Below are positions 1 to 10,789 of a stretch of DNA of 64,000 bases, one piece after another (position 1 is the first letter of the stretch; each line of letters starts with the position of its first letter). Both the position numbers and the translations under genes were made by a program. The DNA comes from Pseudo-nitzschia pungens (Eukaryota > Bacillariophyta > Bacillariophyceae > Bacillariales > Bacillariaceae), in NCBI GenBank assembly GCA_037355855.1, contig CM074763.1, forward strand, positions 124,001 through 188,000, written 5' to 3'. A model generated the notes under the pieces. It saw only the letters and a program-made list of their open reading frames with translations. It ran no database searches and was not told the origin of the DNA.

Positions 1-2861
1 GTAAGGCTGGGCGTCGCGCTTGGTGTAAGGCTGGGCTTCATGCTTGGAATCACGCTTGGCTTCGCGCTTGGTGTAAGGCTGGGTGTCGCGCTTGGTGTAA
101 GGCTGGGCTTCGCGCTTGGTGTAAGGCTAGGCTTCGCGCTTGGCTTCGCGCTTGGTGTAAGGCTGGGCGTTGCGCTTGGTGTAAGGCTGGGCTTCATGCT
201 TGGAATCACGCTTGGCTTCGCGCTTGGTGTAAGGCTGGGTGTCGCGCTTGGTGTAAGGCTGGGCGTCGCGCTTGGTGTAAGGCTAGGCTTCGCGCTTGGC
301 TTCGCGCTTGGTGTAAGGCTGGGCGTCGCGCTTGGTGTAAGGCTGGGCTTCATGCTTGGAATCACGCTTGGCTTCGCGCTTGGGGTAAGGCTGGGCTTCG
401 CGCTTGGTGTAAGGCTGGGTGTCGCGCTTGGTGTAAGGCTAGGCTTCGCGCTTGGCTTCGCGCTTGGTGTAAGGCTGGGCGTCGCGCTTGGTGTAAGGCT
501 GGGCTTCATGCTTGGAATCACGCTTGGCTTCGCGCTTGGTGTAAGGCTGGGTGTCGCGCTTGGTGTAAGGCTGGGCGTCGCGCTTGGTGTAAGGCTAGGC
601 TTCGCGCTTGGCTTCGCGCTTGGTGTAAGGCTGGGCGTCGCGCTTGGTGTAAGGCTGGGCTTCATGCTTGGAATCACGCTTGGCTTCGCGCTTGGTGTAA
701 GGCTGGGCTTCGCGCTTGGTGTAAGGCTGGGCGTCGCGCTTGGTGTAAGGCTGGGCTTCATGCTTGGAATCACGCTTGGCTTCGCGCTTGGTGTAAGGCT
801 GGGCTTCGCGCTTGGTTTCTCACTTGGCTTGACACTGGGCAAACCACTGGGGGCATCACTAGGAGAAACACTGGGTAAATCCGATGGCGACACGCTTGGC
901 ACGGCGCTGGGATAATCACTTGGAGAAACACTAGGGACTGAGCTCGGAGTATCTGAAGGTGAGCTGGAAGGCAACTCGCTTGGAGTTGCTGATGGAGCCT
1001 GACTTGGGACATCGGATGGCGACTCACTTATAGCGATTTTAATCGCTGGTGGCTCTTTACCTGTCGCTTCTTTAAAGACAGTTGCAACGTCTCCTGAATT
1101 CACCTTAACTTCAAGCGATGCTTTGATGATGTTGGGGTCAGTTCCGGCCGCAGACGGTGTCTTGACCCATTCTACGTAAACGTCGAAGCACACACTAGTA
1201 CTACCTTCTTCGGCACAAGGACGACCGGTGACCTCAACGTTGATTGTTGCTTCGAGTCTCCTTGCGTCTACTGACCCCAATCTCCTTCTCGAAACAGCCG
1301 CTGCAACCGCTCTGAAATCAGCTTCCACAGTTTCGGCGGTTGTGCCAGAAGGGTAGTCGGCCTCGAGGACAGTAGCGGCAGCGGGAGTTTCGGTGGGAGC
1401 CATCGAGGGAGAAGCGGATGGCACATCAGAGGGCGAAGCGGAGGGTACTGCAGATGGAGCAGCACTGGGTGAATCAGAAGGTGATGCAGATGGAGCAGCA
1501 CTGGGTGAAACAGAAGGTGATACAGATGGAGCAGCGCTGGGTGAAACAGAAGGTGATACAGATGGAGCATCACTTGGACTGACACTGGGAGCATTTGATG
1601 TGGACGGAGCCAAACTAAAACTGGGGCTGTTACTGGGAACACCGGAATTGGACGGGGCATTACTGACACTGGGACGGGCGCTGGGCCCAACAGACAGTGT
1701 TGGGTTTACACTCGGCACAGCAGATGGCGCGTCAGATGGACTGACCGAGGGAACATCGGATGGCGAGGCGCTAGGGGAAGCAGACGGAAAGTCCGATGGG
1801 CTAACCGATGGGCTCGCACTCGGAGCGTCGGACGGACTAGCCGAAGGACTAGCACTCGGAGCGTCGGACGGACTAGCTGAAGGACTAGCACTCGGAGAGG
1901 CGCTTGGGGAAGCGGATGGGGAAGCAGACGGAATGGCAGAAGGACTAGCACTCGGAGAGGCGCTTGGGGAAGCGGATGGGGAAGCAGACGGAATGGCAGA
2001 AGGACTAGCACTCGGAGAGGCGCTTGGGGAAGCGGATGGGGAAGCAGACGGAATGGCAGAAGGACTAGCACTTGGAGAGGCGCTTGGGGAAGCGGATGGG
2101 GAGGCAGAAGGACTGGCAGAAGGACTAGCACTCGGAGAGGCGCTTGGGGAAGCGGATGGGGAAGCAGAAGGACTGGCAGAAGGACTTGCACTTGGAGAGG
2201 CGGTAGGGGAGGCGGACGGAGAGTCTGTTGGGCTAGAAGTTTCTTCCAAGAAGCACGTGCCACACTTTTTGGCACAAAAATCAGAAACAAGAATTCCTTT
2301 GTAGGTAAAGGCGTCGCATAAGTCTGTGTCGATCTCGGAGCAACTCATGGTAGTGTCTTTGGCGAACTTGAACTTCCTGGCATTCTTGCAAGTGCATCTC
2401 ATATTACATGCAGAAGGACAATAATATTTGACTCGTTTCTTGGTTGAACGATCCTTCTTGCCGCATCTCTGGCCCGGCTTTAGAGCCGCCCACTCACAAG
2501 TTTTGCTGGAGGAACCGTTCAAAGTGAAGTCTGGATCGTCATTATAGCAGTACTGCTGTGCCTCAAATGTGGGAGAAGCGGTCGGGGCGTCGGTGATGTA
2601 TTCCGAACACTTATTCTTGCAAACAATGGGACAGTATTCCCGGACTTTCATTCCATCGGATTTTTTGTTACAGAACTTCTTGAAGTTCTTTTTTGCGGCC
2701 ACCCATGCACAAGTCTTTCCTTTCTTGCCCTTGTACAAGAAATCAGGATCGTTGACACAAGTCGTAGTAGGAGCAGCCGTAGGTGTTGCCTCTACGGCTG
2801 CCTGAGGTGCGAGAAGCACCACGGAGGCGAGCAAGATTGCTACGGAAGATATCACACGCAT
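1..2861 (-). CDS. Secreted Cys-rich protein with long Pro-Ser repeat tracts, C-terminus beyond the left edge
   Basis: The minus-strand frame opens with the ATG at 2861 and has no stop down to position 1, so at least 953 residues are present and the end lies outside the window. Residues 1-24 form a signal peptide (MRVISSVAILLASVVLLAP, then an Ala-rich cleavage region). Residues about 35-85 and 105-156 are two copies of a Cys module (C-N-D-PDF, then C-W, then YCP-C-C), followed by a third Cys-rich stretch to about 203. A PSxSPS tract runs to about 490. A non-repetitive domain of about 120 residues (roughly 490-613, with Cys pairs and a CFDVYVEWVK motif) follows, then a second Pro-Ser tract of the PSLTPSATPS type reaches the edge. 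Such Cys-rich plus PS-repeat proteins are typical of diatoms and are presumed extracellular, glycosylated, wall- or surface-associated. That role is inference; no enzymatic domain is seen. Confidence 0.85.
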   Translation of the reverse strand, partial: MRVISSVAILLASVVLLAPQAAVEATPTAAPTTTCVNDPDFLYKGKKGKTCAWVAAKKNFKKFCNKKSDGMKVREYCPIVCKNKCSEYITDAPTASPTFEAQQYCYNDDPDFTLNGSSSKTCEWAALKPGQRCGKKDRSTKKRVKYYCPSACNMRCTCKNARKFKFAKDTTMSCSEIDTDLCDAFTYKGILVSDFCAKKCGTCFLEETSSPTDSPSASPTASPSASPSASPSASPSASPSASPSASPSASPSASPSASPSASPSASPSAIPSASPSASPSASPSASPSAIPSASPSASPSASPSASPSAIPSASPSASPSASPSASPSASPSDAPSASPSASPSDAPSASPSVSPSDFPSASPSASPSDVPSVSPSDAPSAVPSVNPTLSVGPSARPSVSNAPSNSGVPSNSPSFSLAPSTSNAPSVSPSDAPSVSPSVSPSAAPSVSPSVSPSAAPSASPSDSPSAAPSAVPSASPSDVPSASPSMAPTETPAAATVLEADYPSGTTAETVEADFRAVAAAVSRRRLGSVDARRLEATINVEVTGRPCAEEGSTSVCFDVYVEWVKTPSAAGTDPNIIKASLEVKVNSGDVATVFKEATGKEPPAIKIAISESPSDVPSQAPSATPSELPSSSPSDTPSSVPSVSPSDYPSAVPSVSPSDLPSVSPSDAPSGLPSVKPSEKPSAKPSLTPSAKPSVIPSMKPSLTPSATPSLTPSAKPSLTPSAKPSVIPSMKPSLTPSATPSLTPSAKPSAKPSLTPSATPSLTPSATPSLTPSAKPSVIPSMKPSLTPSATPSLTPSAKPSAKPSLTPSATPSLTPSAKPSLTPSAKPSVIPSMKPSLTPSATPSLTPSAKPSAKPSLTPSATPSLTPSATPSLTPSAKPSVIPSMKPSLTPSATPSLTPSAKPSAKPSLTPSAKPSLTPSATPSLTPSAKPSVIPSMKPSLTPSATPSL
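39..760 (-). repeat. 156-bp higher-order tandem repeat encoding Pro-Ser units
   Basis: Inside the second Pro-Ser tract, the marker CATGCTTGGAATCACGC recurs at about 39, 195, 351, 507 and 663, exactly 156 bp (52 codons) apart, then once more at 759 after only 96 bp. Each 156-bp block is itself built of 12- and 18-bp units. The period is a multiple of three, so copy changes keep the frame. Confidence 0.9.
1861..2220 (-). repeat. 60-bp tandem repeat encoding 20-residue Pro-Ser-Ala units
   Basis: About six nearly identical 60-bp blocks occur here, encoding alternating PSAS and PSES units on the minus strand. Copies between 1921 and 2100 differ by only one or a few bases, which points to recent expansion or gene conversion. 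Confidence 0.9.
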
Positions 2862-3494
2862 TCTTCGTAGTGTACCTTGTGTACCTTGAAAGAAGATCGG
2901 TTACAGCGAAAGCAAGGATTTGGTTAGATTGTGTGATAGGAAAGAGTAGAGTAGAGTGTAAAGTGGAACAAAAATGCGTCCCGCAGTCAACGATCTCGGC
3001 ACATGCCATTTCCATTTGAAAGCCATGAAAGGCCACAGGCCAGTGACGAGAGCGTACGCGGTACTCCTCTCCGGTCAACGGCAGCACAGAACATTCTATT
3101 ACCGTGTCGTGGTACTTACAATTAAATGCTATGTCAACTTAGTCTCTCAGTGATTTCAAGTTAACTATTCTCTACGTCGGTGTCCAGAGAGTGGGTGGTG
3201 AGTTTCTAGTTTCGAGAAACTTTGAGACCAGATTGGTTTCGTGAAATCGAACGCTTTTTGCTCCAGCAAAGGGGAACAAAAATAATTGCGAGGGTGTGGT
3301 CATTGCACGTACACTCGGGTACGGTAATCGTAAGTAGAATGAAAAAAACTATTCCTACGTAGTAATAATTCATGCACAAAAGGAAACTGAACAGATTCAC
3401 AAAAGCAAAAAGATTCTTTCGACCGAACTTCCAGACCTTTTTTCGGTAACTTAACTGAATGAGCGAAAAAAGATACTTCGTCAGCTTAGCACTC

Positions 3495-3594
3495 TACTAC
3501 AAAATTCCTATCAATCAACTGTCCCCAGGTTTACGTAGAAATTAGTAGTTGGGGGTGTAGAACCTGGGACACAGCTGATAGGAATTTTGTAGTA
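3495..3594. repeat. MITE-like inverted-repeat element, copy A
   Basis: A 100-bp segment is bounded by a perfect 19-bp inverted repeat, TACTACAAAATTCCTATCA, and its reverse complement at the right end. The inner arms (CTGTCCCCAGGTT against AACCTGGGACACAG) also pair imperfectly, so the whole element can fold into one hairpin. A second copy lies at 22425-22535. No coding capacity. Confidence 0.75.
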
Positions 3595-6017
3595 TTCCAC
3601 TGGTTTTGGCTTGCTTGGAAGCATTCCAAACGAGTAGGCCCTAACTTACTGTATGAAACAGAAATTGAATAACAATCCGCAAAAGTGAGCAAGTATCGGT
3701 TACAATTGCGCGTTTGATACGAATAATAAATATTAGTGATTTAATTATCTTGAATCGGAGTCGCCACATCGCTTAACCCGTTGTTGTGGAACTGTCCCGC
3801 TAACTTACGTGGTAACTTACCTTCCCACCCGTTCATTATTTTTGAGCAAATTAACCTTCCTTGTTCGTTCTGGTCTCGGTTGACTGCCGATGTACGGTAA
3901 GAATTAAGGTATTCTGACATTCATATTCTATCTACTGGTAGACTAGCGCGCACTAACCTTACGGTATGTTCTCAGAAGTACGGTATTTTTATTTTGGAAC
4001 GGACATCTATTATTATTACTAACTTACCGTAACTTACGTATTCGTCTTCTTCTCAACTCGCATGCTTTTGTCATTGTAAGATTTGAAGAGGCCCAGTGGA
4101 TTTTCTAATCAAATCTTCGCATACACTTAAGGGGGAGTTGGAAAGCAATCTTGTTGAGCGATAAGGTTCATTTGTGCGTTATTCTTCGCTGAGATTTCAT
4201 TTTAAATTATTAAGTAAAAAGTCGAATGGACAATCTTCACAGGATAATTAAGTTACTCTTAGAGAAATATCGTTTTTCTTTAGTTTTTATTGATATTTTT
4301 TGACATCGATCCTAACTTAGATGAACAAAAAGTAAGAGGACATTAAGTCTTATGTAGATTTCACTTTTGAATAGAGAGTTCCAGGAATACGGTACTTGTA
4401 CTGGTACAAGAAGATTCTATATCGTTCTTCTTGAGATTGATTTGATGGGTTAGAAATAAATAAAATACGACGAAGTAAGGTTTAGTAAGGTCTTCGTATT
4501 TTGAAATGAAAGCAGATATTGATTTTGAGAACCATTATTTCTATTACTACTACTACGTAAATTACTACTATTTGTTTTCTGTAGCAATCGAGCTTCAAGA
4601 TTTTCTTACGTGCCACGTCGAATAACCAGTAGAAGGTTTGAAAATCTTCTTTTTGGCTGAGTCATTGGTATGCTGCGATGATTTTGACCGTTGAGTATTT
4701 GCGAGGATGATTGGCGATTGTAAGGCTTACTCGTACCTCTTACCTCTAGTCCAAAAGCAAAAATGAATTATCAGGATTTTCTTTTCAGTGACACGTCCTT
4801 CCTGTGTCATTTCAAAAAAGTACCGGTAATTATGACAATCCAAAAAAACAATACTTGAATCATCAAAATAATTCAAACAAATGAAATCTCGGAACTTCTC
4901 CGAAAGAATGTTCCAGTGAGCCTTATTCTATTGTTCGGACGCTTCATTCTATGTACGATGGAATTTCTATGCAGTCTACGAGTACGTTCAAAACTTCTTC
5001 CTACCGGTGCATACTAACTAACTAACCTTACTTCTTACTACGGTACCTCTATGAGAGCTTTCTGTCTTGCTTTGCTGTCAGTAAGGTTATCCTTATGTTG
5101 GTATTCAAATTTTTTGAAACGATGGTAAGTTATTATTATTAATAATAATATAATGTTGCTTATACTAGTAGTACTAGTACTAGTAGAATGATGAAGATTG
5201 TGAGCTGAGGCTGCTGAAAGCAAGAACTGCACAAGAAGCTAACAATAATTACCGGTAGAACAAGAATAGAAGAAGGTCTCCCAAATATTGTCGTCACAGC
5301 TCTCTCTGGTAGTAACCTTACCGTAGTAGAGGAAAGCAGTCTCGACTTGTCCTGGTGTTATTCCTCCAACGACGACGAAGACGAAGACGACGAAGAAGAA
5401 GAAGAAGAAGAAGAAGCGACGAGCTGCAAAGTTCTGTTCGTCCGTCTGCACCAAAGAAAATAAGGTTAATTAACCTTACCGTAAATTACATCGTCGTGTT
5501 CATTGTGAATAACTTGCATACCTACCGGTAAGGTTAAGGTTACCGTACGGTACGTCAAGTTAATTAACCTTAGCCTTACTCATAGTTTTCAGTTTCCGAT
5601 GATATTCTATTAATTGTTCTATTGGAAGTAAGGTTAACCTTACCGGTAAATTTTAACCTTACCTGGTACCGGTACCGGTAAGGTCTTAACCTTAATTAGC
5701 ACCGCGTTGTCCCTGCCAGAATAACTTTTTTAAAATTAAAAAAAACGAATTCTCATCACAAAATCAACAATTCTCTTCGTTCGGCAAACGAAAATCCGAA
5801 AACCTTACCGGTTCGAGTAAGGTTAAGGTTTACAAGGTAAGATAAGGTTAAATACCGTAAGACTGCTTGTTCCTTGGAACTTCATCACTCAGTAAAACCT
5901 TTTAAGATTTACCGCAATCTTCATCTTACCGCACTGAATAGAATATTCGGACTGACTCGTATCCTACTGGTAGCAACCTGATACAGTATCATTTGAGATT
6001 GCCGCAACAACCCCGAA

Positions 6018-6345
6018 TCACTACGATTACGATTACGAGTACGATTACGAGTACGAGTACGATTACGATTACGAGTACGATTACGATTACGAGTACGATT
6101 ACGAGTGCTTGTACTTCCATCATGACTTTCCAACAAGCATCGTCCGAACGAGCCCCCTTGTTGCCCCTCCAACGGAACCAGAACCAATGCGCTACCGGTA
6201 CGAGCGGCGTCAATCACGCCAATCACGTCCGTAACAGCGATACCGATGAAGCAGCCAGGGATGCCACAGAGCCATCAAGTTCGATTGCGATTGCGATTGC
6301 GATTGCAATTGCAATTCCAACCGAAATCGAAATCGAAACCAAAAT
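6018..6345. repeat. Hexanucleotide microsatellites
   Basis: ATTACG/AGTACG units run from about 6018 to 6108, GCGATT units from about 6282 to 6312, and CGAAAT-type units to about 6345. They lie immediately upstream of the phytochelatin synthase-like gene. All have 6-bp periods. Confidence 0.85.
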
Positions 6346-6435
6346 CGAAATCGCTCCCTCTCATCAAAGTCCAAGTCCAGGTCTTCCGGGATCCTTTTCC
6401 TTTTCAATTGTTGCATATTCGCATCTCTGACCACC

Positions 6436-6627
6436 ATGGGTGCGCTGTCCGTTCGTTTCTTGTCGGGTGTCTGGCAGCACCGAGATCGAGATCGAGATCG
6501 AGATCGAGATCTTCACGAATTGTCCACGTCCAAACCGCGGCCTTCCACTGGGATTGCGGATTCCTTGAATAACTTGAACTACTGGAGTGACGAGAATCTT
6601 TCCCGGTGGGAGGACTTTTTGGTGCTC

Positions 6628-6659
<32 letters not shown>

Positions 6660-7674
6660 GAAAGACGACACCTTTCACTTTCACGACGCGGCAAAAGTGT
6701 CATTGCTGTCTGAATCTTTGTCTTCGTCTGCATCGAAATCGGCATCGAAATCGGCATCGAAATCTTTGTCGCCGCTCTTGTACTTTAACGAATCCAGAGC
6801 GTTCTCTCTCCTGAACAATCCCCGGAGCGACCAACCTACGGACCAACCTACGGACCAACCTCCGGACCAACCTACGGACGACTTTTATCGCTACCAGTCG
6901 GGCTGGGAGGCACAAATCACCCAGAGCCTCTGCGCCGTGGCTACCACCGCAGCCGTGCTGAATTCCCTCCGGGACGCAACGCCAGAGTCGCACACGCACA
7001 AGGACACGCTGGTGCTCCCGCAGGATCCCGTTTACGCACCCTTTCCCTGGGCGACCCAATCCAACCTGTTGGACACGAGCGACGAGAATCACGGAGAGTG
7101 CGTCGATATCGCGCTCGGGTCCAATGCCAATGCGGTGCGAAGGATCGGACTGGGACTCGGGACTCTGCCGGGATTTGCCAATTGCTTCCTGACCCCCAAC
7201 GGGTACGTTGCCGAGGGGTATCCTGCTCGTGCTTCGGACGACGACAATGACGACAACAACGACAACGACAACGGCAATGACAACGAGGAATTTCTCAAAC
7301 ACACCGTGATTGCCGCGCTGCGCGATCCGTACTCGCGGGTCTTGCTGAACTACGATCGCGGTGGGATTGGCCAGGGACCGATGGGACACGGACACTGGAG
7401 TCCTCTGGGAGCGTACAACGAAGAACACGATTCGTTCTTGGTCATGGACGTGGCCAAGTACAAGCACCCCATGGTATGGGTGTCTTGGGAACGGTTGTGG
7501 GGTGGAGTCTCCACGCTCGACAATTGCTCGACCATGATGGCTCCTGACAACAAGGTCGCACAAAAACCAATCATCGACTGGACCAAAAGCTACGGAGAGA
7601 TATTCCAGGCCGTCAAAGCGATTTGTCGTCCGGGGACCCGCGGATTTGTTGTGGTCCGACCGGTGCAACCATAG
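6436..7674 (+). CDS. Phytochelatin synthase-like enzyme (peptidase C83 family)
   Basis: The 412-residue protein has a low-complexity N-terminus (RD repeats about 16-25, an Asn run about 65-74, SASK repeats, QPTD repeats 133-147), then a C83 catalytic domain. The triad of the family is visible: Cys166 in YQSGWEAQITQSLCAVAT, His320 in GHGHWSPLGAYNEE, and Asp338 in FLVMDVAKYKHPMVWV. The family joins gamma-Glu-Cys units of glutathione to make metal-binding phytochelatins, or hydrolyses glutathione conjugates. The acidic DNDND insert at 268-284 interrupts the domain. The plant-type Cys-rich regulatory C-terminus is absent, so metal sensing may differ. The ATG at 6436 has a good context (GACCACCATGG). 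The same frame is open upstream to about 6250 and encodes a short hydrophobic run before the Met, so a spliced upstream exon is possible. Confidence 0.8.
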
Positions 7675-8539
7675 GTGGGGAAAAGCAAAAAAAAGCTGTG
7701 CCTCTGCGCGTGTTGTGTAGCCGTAGTTTGTTGTTGGTGGGAAGATCGAACCATTGGGAATCACAGAAAAAGTAAGTGGTGGGAACAGACGATTTTCCGA
7801 CAAACCAGGAAGAACGATATTGGCACCGACTCAATCCCACCGTTCTGGAGAATGTTTGGTATTATTTTGGAACGGATGGATGGATGGAATGGATTCGAAT
7901 GGAATGGAATGGATGACGACAACATACTAATCATCGTTGACGCCTCTTCGAAGCGTGAAATGGAACTCCGAAACCAATTTTGCAATGTTTCCCCTTTGGC
8001 AGTATACGTACACGTACTTGTACTTTGTACTTTGTACTTGTCGGCCTGTCGCAAGTTCTTTCAACATAAAATGACAAATAAATGACAAATCATCATCAAA
8101 GAAAAGACAAACAACGACAATAGTAGTAGTAGTAGTTCTTTTAGTGTGTTCCACTTTCCTTCCTTGGCAATCTACTATCCTTTCGTGCACGACAATTGAT
8201 CTTTGACGTCTGTCGTCGAAGCCAGTTCCGTCGAGGGGGGAAGAAACTAGTAGTAAATCATACAAGAAAGCATCACATCAACAATATCAGAATAGTATCA
8301 TCAATATCACAATATATTCTTATTATATATTTTATTATATGCTGCTGTAATAAATCATATAGTAATATAATATTATACAGTACTGTGATGTAGTACTATA
8401 CAGTATATCTTTACTAATATCAGCACAATAGCATCATGCTAGGATAAACAATTTGACGCGTTCTTGTCGGTGCCCATGCTTCACAGATTTGCTTGTCGGT
8501 CAGAAATGTCCCGTGCTGCTGCTCTGCCTCGACAAAGGT

Positions 8540-10352
8540 CCTAGTACTACTACTAGTACTAATCTTCATATCACTGTAGTACTAGTACTGCTTGTTGTAC
8601 TAGTACTAGTACTACAACAAAAAATAATAGTTCTACAACTAGAAGTAGTAAGCCTTAGCTAGTAGTATTATTTCTTTTACAGCAATTAGGAGAAGAAGAA
8701 GCAATGTACAACGACGAGTTTATGATTTTTACTAATTGAAAACCGGGGAGAAACGACGAGGCCGCATCATTATTTTTCTGCGGCCTTTCTTGCTGCTGGC
8801 ATCAAAAAAGAAACGAGCTGGATGAGGATTGATTGGTGAGGATTCGTTCATTGTTGGGGGTATATTCTTTCGTAGTAATACTTCTTGTTGTTCTTGTTTG
8901 CTTGTTGTTGTAGTTCATACTACTACTATTTACTCCTCCTTGTTGTTGTATTCCTTCTTCTTCTTATGGGCCAACTTTGTGGATCACGGTACTAGTACTA
9001 GTACTAGTACTAGTGCTAGCAGTACTACTAGTAGTATTCTAGTGGTTCTTACTATACTTGTAGTAGTACTACTAGTTGCATTAGTTGTTATTGTTCTTGT
9101 ACATTATGTGGCAACCAGCAACAATATTTTTGATTGTTCGTTGATGGATGAACAGAAAGTCTTCTTTACCACCAACAACCCCAACCCCAACAATTGCCAC
9201 CCACGACACAGCAGCAGGAGTGGCTTGCTCCATATACCAGCCAGTTAGTTCTTCTTGCTTCTTGCTCCACATACCAGCCAGTGAGTTCTTCTTGCTTCTT
9301 GTTATCTTCTTCTTACTACTACTAGTAGTAGTAGTATGATTGACTCTAACGTGCTTGCGGATGTGACTCTTGTTTTTGGATTGGGCATTGCCATCAAACA
9401 AGAAGTACGAATAGTTGTAGTACTGGGAACTACTAGTAGGAGTACTAGTACTAGTACTAGTCACCGAAAAAGCAAGATCATGATCAGTGATCCCTGCTGG
9501 TGCTTGCTTTCTTGTTTGTCGCCGCAGAAAACGACATTGTACGAAAAAAACGTTTTGCCAAGGCCCAGTGATTCGTTCTTGTTCTTGTGAATTATTCTTT
9601 CATGCTGATGAGAACAGCGAAACATGTCGTGTGCTGTGATTGATACACCAGTTTGTCGACACTACTACGAGAAGTATTTCTAGTACCGTAGTAGTGGGAG
9701 TGTAGTACCTGCAGTATCAATTACAGCAAAAGTAGTACTACTAGTAGTATTACTAGTAAAGATATTTTAGTCATTTTTTGTCTACATGTACACAAACAGA
9801 TGACTATTTTGTTAATATTCTTATGATTGAACACAGACCATGTCTTCTTCCCTTCTTGTTGACAGTCTAGTTTTTGTTGTCGGGGTCGTGACCTCGGCAT
9901 CCTCATGTTAAGCACCATCATCAAGAATGGTCTCTAGTAGAAACTACTAGTACTAGTACTACGTGTACTACTACCTCTATCATCGAATATTAATTAGGAA
10001 TAACAACCAGCACCCATGACAGCACTAGTACTACTACTACTACTAGTACTATGACAATAGGAGGAGCATACATCGAATGGCAAGAGTATACTCCTAGTAC
10101 TACTAGGACTAGTAGTACTACTACTGCTAGACACTTCATGATGATGATAAGAATGAGCAACAAATGGTTTTTGCATTGTGGATTATCGGTGCTGTTGTTG
10201 GTAGCAGCCTTATTCTTATTGAGGTACATACGCTCTAGTACCAGTTATGGAAGTACGGACGGTACACGGAACCCTTGCCGTGCACAGTGTGCGAGGTCGA
10301 AGGTCGAAGGTGAGATGTACCGTAACGAGTACAAGTACTACTAGTAGTAGTA
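8540..10352. repeat. ACTAGTAC-rich island
   Basis: Runs of overlapping ACTAGT, TAGTAC and CTAGTAG words recur at about 8540-8650, 8990-9075, 9300-9340, 9430-9460, 9735-9760, 9935-9970, 10020-10130 and 10330-10352. The words are palindromic. They are not a single tandem array, since unique sequence separates the clusters. Similar smaller islands occur near 37.8-38.4 kb and 62.1-62.3 kb. Confidence 0.75.
9225..9302. repeat. Short direct duplication (about 36 bp)
   Basis: Two copies of a unit running from CTCCAYATACCAGCCAG to TTCTTCTTGCTTCTTG lie head to tail at about 9228 and 9265 with two or three mismatches. Confidence 0.7.
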
Positions 10353-10427
10353 TGAAGTAAGTCTCTCTCAAAAAAGTTTCTTGAAACTTGAAGAGCAAGT
10401 TCAGTCAGCCAGTGGTTCCAGAAGGAG

Positions 10428-10714
10428 AAGAAAGCTGCTGATTCTGCTACCAAAAGTCAGTTGACTGTCGCCAATGCGTATGGAGAAGAGGAGGCAGTTA
10501 CCAACGCCAATGGAGAAGAGGGAGAGGCAGTTGCCAATCCAGTTGGAGAAGAAGAGGCAGAGGATGAAGCAGCAGAGATGTTCCCACTCCAGCGCCCATG
10601 GAGACAGAGCTCTCAGATGATATTGATAGTGTTGTTGTAGAAGTTGATGACTTCCTCCAGATGATGAAAGATCTCCGGCTAGAACAGTTTGAAAATCCAC
10701 AACAAGAAGAGTAG
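10428..10714 (+). pseudogene. Acidic coding fragment with one apparent frameshift
   Basis: From 10428 the plus strand reads as an acidic, internally repeated peptide with VANAYGEEEA, NANGEEGEA and VANPVGEEEA units. Near 10575 the coding-like frame shifts; in the other frame an acidic stretch continues through METELSDDIDSVVVEVDDF at 10598 to a stop at 10712-10714. The two halves join if one base is missing around 10575. No family is recognised. It may be a relic of a gene or a transposon-borne ORF. The call rests on composition and frame continuity only. Confidence 0.3.
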
Positions 10715-10789
10715 GAGGTTGAAGATTTGTTAGAAGACATGTAGACTGTTCCAGTTTCATATCAAAAAATAGAACTACTTACTTACTGT

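Larger units (their letters stand above)
2862..6435. other. Intergenic region rich in ACCGGT and AAGGTTA words
   Basis: No frame here resembles a known protein. The sequence is AT-rich and dense in TACCGGTA, TTACGGTAA and AAGGTTA words, strongest at 5460-5880. It holds a 100-bp inverted-repeat element at 3495-3594, a GAC/GAA trinucleotide tract at about 5370-5415 and hexanucleotide arrays from about 6018. An open frame 6122-6430 (plus) begins with a short segment containing an SERAPLLP motif and then becomes low-complexity; it could be a 5-prime exon or an upstream ORF of the next gene. Confidence 0.7.

Noticed and set aside
40..2304. Long plus-strand open frames rich in Gly, Leu, Glu and Asp
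   Set aside because: They are antisense shadows of the Pro-Ser repeats; the minus strand has a signal peptide, Cys modules and one continuous frame through both tracts.
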